Source: Struthio camelus (lineage: Eukaryota > Chordata > Aves > Struthioniformes > Struthionidae). From it: a stretch of 64,000 nucleotides of DNA. The position numbers were made by a program, and so were the translations under genes. The stretch is taken from contig NC_090943.1 of assembly GCF_040807025.1 (NCBI RefSeq), positions 142,558,264-142,622,263 of the forward strand, given 5' to 3'. Positions 51,001 through 63,000 of this stretch are shown piece by piece (the stretch's first letter is position 1; every line of letters begins with the position of its first letter). The notes beneath the pieces are model-generated. The model searched no databases. It was not told where the DNA came from and saw only the letters and a program-made list of their open reading frames with translations.

Positions 51001-54000
51001 CATACATAAAGCATTTTGCTGTGGTGCTTTTATTTACAAATGTAAATTAATTTCACTTCAGGCTCCTCTTTCTTTTTTTCTTCCACAGGTGGGAAAGCTT
51101 GGTGGCAAAAAGATAGAATTGTTCCAAGCTCATAGACGGGTCTGTTAAGACTGTGATTATAACTCAGAATTTCTTGTCCTTGTCACTTTGCTGTATTGGT
51201 TTATCTCCGATCCCAGACTGGTATTAGGATAAGTTGGTACTTCTGTCACTTTTACAATTCCAGTTAGGTGCTGGAAACTAGGCATCTGTGAATGTGATCG
51301 TAATGTGGCACTTAGAAAAATATATGGAAAGGGACATATGCGTAAGAATCATAACATGAACACTATGTATGTGATACTGTCAAAGAAATTGTGAGGATAG
51401 TGTATTCCTAACAAATTATTCTTTATTTACACAAAGAATAAGTTTCTAGGTGCGTTATCCAGTGAGTAGAAGGAAGAAACTTCATGGCCTTAGGGCCTTT
51501 CCCAGCTCTTCCTCTGTCTTGCTGCATGACCATGACTACTTCTGTCTCACCTTTGTATCTGAAAAATGATATTAATGCTTAATATTAATGTTTTATTAAT
51601 TTATCGGAGCTGGGTTCTTGACTTCACTATGTGGACCTGCGCGCAAACCTCTGTTCCCTTTTCAGCCTGTAATCCGTGACTATTAAAATCATGCTGCCTT
51701 GCACAGCTCCACCGTGGAAATGTGGTGGAGGGCCAATTTTTGGGGAAAACTTAGACTTCACTGGATAACTTTATACCAGAAAGAGTCATGGATGAGCTAG
51801 CAATCTGCCGCAGGGGATGTTGAGGACAGCAATTCATGGCAGGGTCTGTGCTCACCATTTAAAAAGTCAAGAGAGAGTTTTTCCCAGTAACCTGTAAGTA
51901 CAAAGGTGACTTAGTTCTCCTTTTGATAAAAGATGTTTGCGCTAGTTTTAAACACTCATGTAGTACTCACATAAATTCACAACACTACTGTATGATAATC
52001 TTTCTGTAAAATGAGGACAAGTTTTTTGTGCTCTTGCTTGCTATTAATAGCTACATAGTCAAGAAGTGACTCAGGATATGTGTTTACCTGATGGGGTGCA
52101 CAAGTTAGGTGAAAGTTAAGTAGTACTGCAATTAGTTAAGAGCATGGTTGGATGGCTCCTATCAGAGCTCAGCCTATAAAGTGCACTATGATATTACGTT
52201 ATGCTGAGTTTGATGTTCCTAGTCCGGTTTCTGGCATCGCTGCGTTTGAGGCTATGGTGCTGCTCCCTCATGTGGCCGGCAATCACAGCAGCCAGCAAGC
52301 TGACAGCCCTGTTCCTCAGGCCCTCTGCTCCAGCTGCTGCTGAAGCCTTTGAAAAACCACTTTTGACAAAACCCGATGACTGTAAACCCAACCAAACTGT
52401 TCAAAAGTTTGGGTCCGATTCATGAAATCTCACTGTTCCGATTTTGAGGGAGATATTTCCTTTTTGGATATTTTCAAATAAGTATTCTGATTATTTTTAT
52501 TTTTAATATCAGTAAAATATGAGCTGTGAAGTGTTAAAAATGAACAAAGCTTAGGAGGGTGAAACAAAAATCTAGGTAATTTTTTTAAAGATACCAAAGC
52601 AAAGCATGTTTTTTTTTTTTCACTTCTCAAAAAATTGAGTTTTTTAAATTTTTGTCCCAGCTTAGATTGATAAATTGTTAAAAGTATTCGTCCATGACAT
52701 GAAAAAGTGATGGTTCTTGACTCTAATAGCTTAGTCAGTGCTGACTTAGAGAATAGCATCTTAAACACTATAAAATAACCATCCTCCTTCTAGCTATGAA
52801 TTTTGCATTTGGAAGGTTGATTCCTCAGCTATAAATAAAAGAGGATGCAAATACTCAGTGAGTTTTTGGAGGCATTGTAGAGCCATATTTATAGTAGATT
52901 CAATTCGGTGTACCTCTGCTGTTTTTATGCCAGCTAAACACACTGACTAATCATACTGACTTAACTTTTCAAAACTTTCATCTGGAAGTTTTCTTGATAT
53001 ATATTCATCTTTATATATATTCTTTTGTTTCCCAAAAGCAAGCAACTGCAAGATACTGTTTTGAAAAAATGAAGTGCGTTTAGTGCTTTGGTGGAATCAC
53101 AGAATCACAGAATGGTTGAGGTTGGAAGGGACCTCTGGAGATCATCTAGTCCAACCTCCCTGCTCAAGCAGGGTCACCTAGAGCATATTTCCCAGGATCG
53201 CATCCAGGCGGGTTTTGAATATCTCCAGGGAAGGAGACTCCGCTACCTCTCTGGGCAACCTGTTCCAGTGCTCTGTCGCTCTCACAGTGAAGAAGTTTTT
53301 TCTCAGGTTTAGGTGGAACTTCCTGTGTTTCAGAAGATGCAATCAAAATGAAAATTCATTATTGAGTGATATTAATGTATAAATAATAAATATTTACTGA
53401 AATAAATAGTTACTGAAAGCCCTGGTATCTCTAATCTCCTGTAAATTTTGCGTATTACTTGAAGCTATTTAGAAAGAATATTCCTATTGCAAAAAAATTG
53501 TGCTTTTTTGCAGAAATAAATTTACAAGGTTAATTTCATATTTTTATACAGAAAGTATGTAGAATTTCCCTCTGACCTTTTACTTCAGAGTAAAGTCAAA
53601 TGTCACTTATAAAACCTTCAGATACATAAAATCTTATCACATAATCAACTTTTTATTTGTAAGGAGATTAAATTGTCTATTTACTCTACCCTATTTTAAG
53701 GACTGATATATGCAATTTTATGTAGGAGAACCATTGACCTTAATGAGTAAAGCTCCAATGCATTCTGAGTCAGCCAACATTTTGGTCTATTAATCCAGGT
53801 TAGATTGATTCATTATTTTAGGCCTGTACTTTATACTGTTATGATGAGCTTACTTCATTTTAATACTACATTATCTTGAACATCAGCTGTGGTTATGAAA
53901 TGAGATTAGCATCCTCTAAAATGAGAGTGGATTAAAAAAATGAAATGATATTCCTTAATAATAAATTGTGCCTACTGCTGTATTCCTCAGATGAGGCAAC

Positions 54001-57000
54001 TTAGTTTTAGGAGTGCAAATAGATTAAAAACAATGATTCTGTCACCCTTTAATGAATAGAGGTTTTTCTTACATTTCTCTGAAGGGAGGTGTGTGTGTAC
54101 GTGTGCACGCATGTGCTCTGGGAAGAGGATTTTCTGTACCTGATTTAGGTTTACGAAAAAGATTCTGAGAATAATAGTTGTTAGGGCTTGAGGTGTTTCA
54201 GTAGTTAACGTATGTTGCAGCAACACATGCTGCCATGAGCTTGACCTGCCTGCTTGTAGAGGTGGGAGTTAATTCCTTATCCACGGCTAAGCATCCCCCA
54301 GTTTCTCTCAATATTGCAATTTTACTGCAACTGTAATGGTGAACATTCAGTGTGGTTTTTTTTTTTTTTTTTAAGGAGGTAAGGCATCTGCAGTCACATT
54401 GGGTAGATGGGTATATTTGTGCATGTCTGTCCCTTTCAGTCTCTCTCCAAAAAACTTTTCAGACTGTTAGCCAGTTTTAATCGTCTTTAGAAGAGAGGCA
54501 GAGATCCTACAGCAGTGTAGGCATTATAAAAATAAATACTTTGATAGAGATCCAAGATTTCATTAATGTCCTTGTAGAGGAAACATCTGTAGCCTGAGAC
54601 CAGACTTTACCACGTATCGGAGAAGCCATTTGAGCGTTCACTTTCAGAATATAAGGCATAGGAAACCAGACCACATTTACATTAATTGTCATGCGGCTGA
54701 GACCCTTAGCTTCTTCCATTTAAGCACAAAAAAGTAGTTTTTGATATTCTGTTTTTTGTAGGAAATGCCAGTTTGCAAATTCTATGTTCGCTTGCGGAAC
54801 TGTTCCCTTTCCTTGTCATGATTCCAATGATGTATAGTTATAATGGCTTATCTTAAAATAACACTGGTGTAAAACATTCAGGGCATTTCACAGTCATCAT
54901 GTATGTAACTGGATTAGCGGAACAAAGGCTGGAAACTAGATCAAAAAGCTTGATTTTTCTTCCTTTTGAAATTAGTGCCATTTTTTAAATTAAGAATCTA
55001 AGAATTAAGAGTTTATTAAGGATCTGTTGCCTTCTTCTGAGTGTCTTAGAATAATCCAACTTTTATGCTGAGTTTGAACATGTTGAATGTGATCTTACTG
55101 TCTCTGTGCAAAAGTGAAGCACAGAGAGGTGCTCCTTTGGGTGCAGCAAAGTCCATCCTTTTTACTTGTGAGTGCCAGAGGTAGACCTGATTAATATTAA
55201 TGGTTAATCCATGAACCTGTTACTTTAAGGGGGAGCAGTGTCTGTGACTTTGGGGCATTAAGCTACATTAAGCGTTCATCAGAAGATAGTGGCCAGGCAC
55301 CACATACTTTATACCTTATGAAAGGTGTTGCAAGTTATGTCCTGTACTCCTAACAGGCTTTTTTCTGCTCTTTGGAATCTTTGGATCCAAGGCATCCTTG
55401 GAGTCCCGACAGCTGATGGAAAAGAGTTCAGGACAAAATTTAGCCTTTAATTTTAAGGAAATAAAACATTGAGTGTTAGTATGGGCTAAAGGTGAAGGGG
55501 TGTTGTTGTTGTTGTTTTTTTCTTACTTGACACTTGATTAATCCTGGTTCTCTTTTAGAAAGCAGGTGATGAAGTGGACATAATACTGTTGGGCAACAAG
55601 TGTGATAAGGAAACAGAACGTGTAGTTCCGAAACATAAGGGAGAAAAGGTATGCATTGGTCATTGTTATTTTCTTCAGGTTCTCCTAAGTATCTCAGTTT
55701 GTAACTATGAGCTGTTACATTAAAAATGATAATATGCTTCTAATTTCCAAACATTTTACTACAAATTGCTCCAGAAGACCTTTTTTTAAACATATTAGCA
55801 GAAATACAGTAAACAAGTACTAGTTAGTTACTTTAGAATACTGATTATTATTTTAGAAGTTAAAATGTACTTGCCAAAATTCTGTCACAATGCCTAAAAC
55901 TCTTTTTTTCAATTTCTAATTAAAAATATTTTAGAGTCCACTTTTGCAGAGTATTGTTTTAATGTGGAATGCTAAAATATAATACATAATGCATTCTATA
56001 TCATTTTTCCAGTACCTGATATATGCAGCAATGATTTCTTTTAGCTACAGCCTGACTCTGGAGAATTGTCCTGGCAGCCTGCACACTGGGATCTGTGTTG
56101 ACTATGAATAGCCTTAAATAATACTGGACAGGTACAGTTAGGGAACATCCAGCTTCCCTACTTCTAACTGTGGATCTGTGTTGTACAGCTCTGATTACAG
56201 TGTTGTTTAGACATGCTGACCACGTGTAGAGGAAGAACTGGTGTGAGGAGTAATGCTTTGAAGGCAATGACAAATTGCTGTCACTGTGAAACAGTGAAGA
56301 TCCAGGAGACATGCTGTGGCAGAAGAAATCATAATACTGACTAAATGCCCTCATGTAGCTTGTAGTATATGCCAGTAATTTTTGCAGCTGAAAATTGCAT
56401 GCATCCATTGTTAAGAAACTTGGACTGAGCACTTCCATTGTTCACCAAAGCATGTCAGGATATCTTGTGTTTAATGAAAAAACACTGATAATTTCTCACC
56501 AATTGTTTAATTCCAGATTAAAAAAAAATTAAATAACATCACCTTTGAACAGCATTAGAAGGGGAATCTTTTGAAAGTTCATTGTTTGTTCATAGGCTTT
56601 CAATGTAAATGTATTGTGTCTGTTTAGGTGTAATAAGGTTGTTGAAAAATATATATATCCTCTCACTCAAAGAATACGTTATCAGAAAACGAAGACTTGC
56701 TGAATGCATGTGCACAAGAGGGCAGTATTAGGGTTTTGCATACAGTATTAACCATGACATTTTCTGACTTCCGAGCACTTAACCATGCAATCAGAATTTC
56801 TCTTAACATTGTATTTGTTAAGAAACAAATCATTACCTCCTCACCAACGAGCCTGCTTTCTGGATTTCCCTTCTGTTCTGAGGCAACTCTGCAGTTATAC
56901 TATTTCTTCTTTTAATGTGGTTTCAAAAACACGAGAGAATCTGACTGAGCCAGCTGGAGAAAGATCCCATTAGCAGGGAGAGCGCTAATATTGTCTTCTC

Positions 57001-60000
57001 AGTCCAAAGATGAAAAAACCCGAATTAAGAAGGGAAAATTGTTTGATGCTAACTCTGCCAGTTTATAATTCATTTTAACATATTTCATCTTACCCTTGAG
57101 TGTGAGCTGTAAGTATTATTCTGTTCAGAGCCTTACAAAGACGACTCCTAGATTCCCCAGGAATCTTACCAAGTACATGGGAATTTCCATAACAATCCAT
57201 CATAACTGAGTGGCCATGGTATTCCAGTATATACGCTAATGCAATTAGTTTTAAAAAGTTTTCTTTTGTAATTTATCATTTTTAATCCCTCAGAAGTTGA
57301 TATATTTAATTTTAACACTATGAAGGATTTTCTTGTATTTACAACTTTCAGTGATTCACTTTGAGGAAAGTTTGAATGCAGCCTTCTTGAGCTCCTCTGC
57401 TCTGTCCAAACCAATAACATTGTATTTCTTCCTGAAAAATAAATCAAAAAGCTGAAGATTGTATGTCTTGATATAATGTGGCCATTTTACTCCTTATCAA
57501 ATCTTCTTAACAGAAGTAGCCAAAGAAAATATCCTACGTTTACTTGCTTTTGCCATCTTCATTTGCCTGATATGAAAACTGATTTTGCAGGAACAATATG
57601 AACGGAAAAAATGTACTTCACAGTGTTAGGAATATAGTAGACACACCGCTCTGATTCAATCCTAAGAAATTATAGTAGCCTTTTGCTAAGAATTGGTATA
57701 TTTTCAGCTAGAAGAAATGAACAATTAGAATTAAATTTGGCTTTGGAAGAGTTATTGGCATTATTTGTGTTGTTATCTTAAGTAAGATATGAGCTTATTT
57801 CACTCAAAATCTCCAAAGTATTCTCAAGGATAATATAAAAACCTTTCCATAACACAAAAATTTCCCCAATTGTATAATTTCCTTCAATTTCAAACATACT
57901 CAAATATTTTCTTTGCTGATCTATTTCAAGATGCTCCCAAAGGCATAAAGAGTAGTTCTTTATATGTGCCTTTTCAATTTCTACATGAGCGTATTAGCCA
58001 AAGCTCTGTTCATATTTGCAACTGCTTTAATATTGGATGGTTGGGTTTATTCATCTATCTAAATTTGTAGAGATCTTGCCTGCCATGATACAGGATGGAA
58101 GATGAATAGGAATAATACATATACAAATCTTCTTTGTCCAGTATCATGGCATAAAGACTATTAAAGGAAGTCCCAAGAAAATGGGGGTGCATTGATAGGT
58201 GGAGAAGACAACGTAGTAAGAAATGATCCAGAGAATGCTGAAGTACTGAACGGTTTTTTTTTTGCATTGGTCTTCACAGACGGAGCTTGCTCCCTGACCT
58301 CTGCATGTACTGACATGGTTTGGGAAGGAGCAGGTCAGCCAGCAGTGGGAGAGCACCGGATTAGAGACTGCTTAGGAAAGTTGGATGTATCCATCAGGCC
58401 TGATGAAATTCACCCAATGGTGCTGAAAGAGCTGGCCAGTGTGATTATGAGGCCACTGTTGATCGTCTCTAACAAGTCATGGTGATCAGGAAAGATCCCT
58501 GCTGACTGGAAAAAGGCCAACATGACACCCATCTTTTAAAAAGGCAAGGAGGAGGATTCAGGAACTATAGCTGGTCAGCCTTGCTTCAATCTGTGGAAGG
58601 ATCATGGAGCATGTCATCATAGGATCTTTTCCAAGCACATGAAAGACAAGAAGATAATCTGGTATAGTCAACAGAGGGCAAATTGTGCTTGACCACCCTG
58701 ATTGCCTTCTGTGATGCCAGGAAATGACTGGCTATGTGGACAAGGGAAGAGTGGTGGAGATGATCTGTCTAGAATTTAATAAGGCTTTTGGCACCATCTC
58801 CCATGGCATTCTCACTTGGAAGTTGAGAGAAGGTGGGCTGGACAAATGGACTGTTAGGGGGATAGAAAACTGCTTGGACTAACAGATGCAAAGAGCAGTG
58901 ATAAATTTCATTGCAAATAAGACAAAAAAGCATGCGGGGCTACATTAGGAGGCTGATGGACAGCAGATATGGAGAGAGTCTTACCCCCTTTACTCGGTGC
59001 TGGCAAGGCCACATCTGGAATACTGTGCGCAGTTTTGGATCTCCCATTTCAAGAAGGATGTTGAAAAACTAGAGAGGGTCCAGCAGACGTCTGCGAAGAT
59101 GGTTGAGGTCTAGTACAGCTGATCCATGAGGAGAACTGAGGGAGTGGGTAGAGAGGTGGCTAAATGGCAGTTGTCAGTCTGCTGCAATTGAAGTGTAGTT
59201 GCAGGAACGACAGAAGCAAACTCTTCAGTAGTGGCAGACAATAAAGCAAGGAGCAGTGGTCACACATCCTGGCGTGGGAGGTTCAGGCTGGAGATAAGGA
59301 AATAAGATTCAGAAGGGTGGTGTAGCTACAGAAAAGGGTCCCGGAAAGGTTACAGAATGCCCATCCTTGGAGGATTGCAAGTCTTACCTAGACAAACTGA
59401 AACGGTTTGTGTTCATCAGGGTTTCTATATAGGTAGTCTCTCGGGACATGTGTTACATGACATAAAAGAGAAAACAAGGGAATATTTAATAATAGATTTT
59501 ATATACTTTATACACTGCAAAAGAGTCTTCACTTTATTATGCCAGTATTTTTTATTATCTGTAAGTATTTTTGTTATGAACTGTTATGCATGATTGGCTT
59601 GCACTGAGACTTTGTAACAGTCAAGGGATCTTAGTTTCTTCAACTAGTTGTTGCAGTTCCAAAAACCGTTCACTGTAGTCAGCTGGAGTCTCAGTCTCTT
59701 ATAAAACAGTCTATATGAAGGAACACTCCAGACCTTGTCTTTATGTTCAAAATTCTATTTTCTTATAGCGTTTTGGAAAATAAACTATTTTGCATACTTT
59801 TTTTTCCCATCTTTAAATCTTCCTTATTATACTTTGACTAAAACTTTGCACGCCAATATACGTTTTAACCTGATAGCGATAACTGTACTTGTACTTTCAT
59901 GCCTGATCTTGGCATTTTTGTAAAGTGCAAATTTTTTTACAGTTACTTCTAGAGCTCACTGAAAGCAAGCATAACTGCAAATATTAAGACTTTTTTGTCC

Positions 60001-63000
60001 TAATGCAGAGGCCTCCAAATAAGTCATTAAGCAGTCAGTAATCCCAGGATTTTATAATACATTGTAAATAGTAGGGTATTTTCTTTGGATGGGATCATCT
60101 TCTCCAGATGTGTAGAGAGAAGGGATCCTTTGCAAAGGGTGGAAATAGACTATATTATGAGACCCCCACTATATTTTTCTGGGAGGCAGTGATGCAACTG
60201 TTTTTTTTTTTTTCTCCATCGTTTTAACTGTATAAATTAGAGGGGAAAAGTAAGTTCAGGACCTTAAAGAGCTATCAGTTTTGTTGTTGTTTTTTATTTC
60301 CTCATGCCAACATATCTTGAAACTATCTGTCAGGGAAATATACTGGAGGGAACATGAGTAAACTAATAACATTAACCAATGTAAAGTCTATGCTGCCCTT
60401 TCCTTTAAGTATTTTCTCTCTTGTCCTGTCATCATAATGTTTTTTCGCATTCATGTCTGTTCTTTGCTTGCCTTTTTTGTTCTTTGCTGCTCTTTTTTTT
60501 GGTGGAAAGCAGTATCCCGTTTTTTATTTCACCACACTTCTTTTTCTATAGCTTTTGTCACATTTTTTTCTATACTTTTCTGCAGGCATGCCATTAGTTT
60601 CCTCTAAATAATTGCCTAGGAGACAGTTCATTTTCCAAATAAATCAAAACACTGAGAACAGGCTCGCTAGAGTTTATTCTTCTTATTTACGAGAAAGATA
60701 GGCCAACAAAGCTGTTTTTGAAAATGTAAATATTTGAGAAGAATAGTTTAAGAGTTACCTGAAATTAATAAACTGAGGATGACTATCGAGTACCTTACTG
60801 AGCTGGTATTTACTAAATCAGTGTTTATATAACATGTAAGAAGTTGACAGAAGCACCTCTATATTTAAATTGCTAATAGTATTAGAAGGAGGATTTTTTT
60901 TAAATATTGTTTTTTTTCCTAAAGACTCTTCATCCCATTGCCTACATTTATTTTTCAGCTTGCTTGGGAACATGGAATACCTTTTTTTGAAACCAGTGCT
61001 AAAGATAATGTGAACATTGAGAATGCATTCTCAGCCTTGACTAAGGAAATACTGGAAAAGGTAGGCTCCTTTTCTGAGTAGAGTGAGAAAACCAGAATTT
61101 TTTCTGTTCAGATTAGGGAAACAAAGTCATAAATACAGAAGAGCTTTAGCAAAGCGCAGCCAGCGCTGCTTTGGCATCATGAAGTTATATTTTTGAGAGA
61201 TCCTGTAGCTGTTGCCGTACAGGGGAACGTGGGGAGGAAACTGCTGGGGAGAAGAACAGCGGAGGAAGGGAGCAGGTAGAATATGGTTCAAGAAGGAGGT
61301 GAAAATTAAGGAAAATAGCATTTGTGGCTTTCCTATTCACATTTTTCTTCAAGGGAGGGGTTAATAGTTATAGAATGGTTCCAGTCCTGTGCCAGGAAGG
61401 TTTCCTTTTCCCATGGGTTTCCTCAGGATATGTGCTCTGTAGAGAAGCTGTGTGCTGATGGAATGAGTGGACCTTTTATGTTCAGCTATCAAATGTTTTA
61501 AGCAAAATTCGTAGCTGTTTGTTCAGATGATATACAATAGTGCTGTTGAAGTTATTAGGACCTAAAGATGTGAGTTAATCAGTGATGGAATCAATTCTGT
61601 AGCTGTCGCTGTCAGCATCTCTAACTATTTAGGATGTGTTGGCATAGAGGTCCTTACTATTCAGAGTTGCAATACTTACATAGATTGAATTATTGTTAAT
61701 TAGCTATGAAAATGTTTTGCATCACAATTTGTTTTTAGACAGTAGAGTATTATTTTAGACATTAATGGATGTTCTTCGTGTAATGTATTATCATTGCCAT
61801 TCATCACCAATATTAGTTATACAAAACTAGCCTTCCATTCAGAATACTCTTGAAGTCATAATAAAGATAAATGAACAAAATTACAGACAAAGTCACAAGT
61901 TGCAGTGTTTTGATTAAGTAGCCATAGGGATGGTCAGAATAATAGCTTAGGGCTGGACTGCTTGGTCCTGTCCTATTATACAGTAATACAAGCTGTAGTT
62001 TTTTTTTTAAATATGCTTTTGACTCTCTTGGCATGAAAATGAAACTCAGTAACTTACTGTCAAATACCATTTAGAAAAGAAGGATTATAGCAGGTCCTTG
62101 AATAGTTGGCAAAAAGTATCAAGTAAGATAATTCTAATTTTCTTGTAAACGGAAAAGACATTGCTGTAAATGAAGAATACATTTGTTAGTGTGAAGCATG
62201 AAAACTACAAAGAAATAACTGTGATCATAACTGCTGCAAAGACAAATACCTGTCAAGATAATATTTCTGCACAGTGTGTTTTGGTAAGATCTGAGAAAAT
62301 TCTCTGCAGCATGTAGAAATGATGTGTGAGTATTTTTCACTGCTAGATTGCCTGCATCCTTCTTACTTTAAATGCAACTTCACTGTTGCTACTTATCCTC
62401 ATGAAAATTCATGTTTTCTCTACATGAATTTCAACATGATTCAGATCATGTTGAAAACACTGTACTTCAGTGTGGCTTTAATTAGAACTGCTTGATGATA
62501 CGATTGTACGCTCTGTGTGCATGTGTATGTGAGTTTGCAAAGTATATCTACAAGAATTTGCTAAATTTCTCTGTAGTAACACTGACCTACCTAGAAATGT
62601 TTGTAACCCTTGATGGTGCCTCACGTGCCATTACTTTTGTGAATAATTTGCCATTTTTAGGGAAACGCATTTGGTGATTTAGACAAGGGCTCCTTCACTT
62701 CAGCCCATCTGGCTTTCCCACTGGCCTGGTATGACAGAGTTCACAGTAAAAAAAAAAAAAAATAAATCTACCACACAGTTTCCTCGTGGTTTTCAGGTTC
62801 AACAAAATAATTTGCGTGTTCACAAAACTGTGAAATCTGAATGTACTACTTGAATTTTAACTTCTTCTAACAGATGAAAGTTTGGAGAAGGGAAAATGCA
62901 GTAAAAGATGTGACCAGTAGCTGTGAAAAATGACATGATAGATGCCGGTCTGAGATCCCTCCAGTGGTACACCCATTCTGTGATGGTAAAATATGTACTT

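Larger units (their letters stand above)
49085..55558 (+). other. Rab10-like intron 3, 6.5 kb
   Basis: GTAAAT donor and TTCTCTTTTAG acceptor. It contains two CR1 copies (50399-50608 and 53095-53333), a strong-looking unused acceptor at 51089 and a GC-richer patch at 52150-52430 without recognisable protein. Confidence 0.85.

Noticed and set aside
53088-53312. 74-codon frame '[20 protein letters not shown]'
   Set aside because: It lies within the CR1 3' end read in antisense, which always yields this kind of frame in birds.
56001-56438. 145-codon open frame on the minus strand in Rab intron 4
   Set aside because: No family was recognised, it has no promoter or splice context, and its Ser/Tyr/His-rich composition is typical of chance frames.
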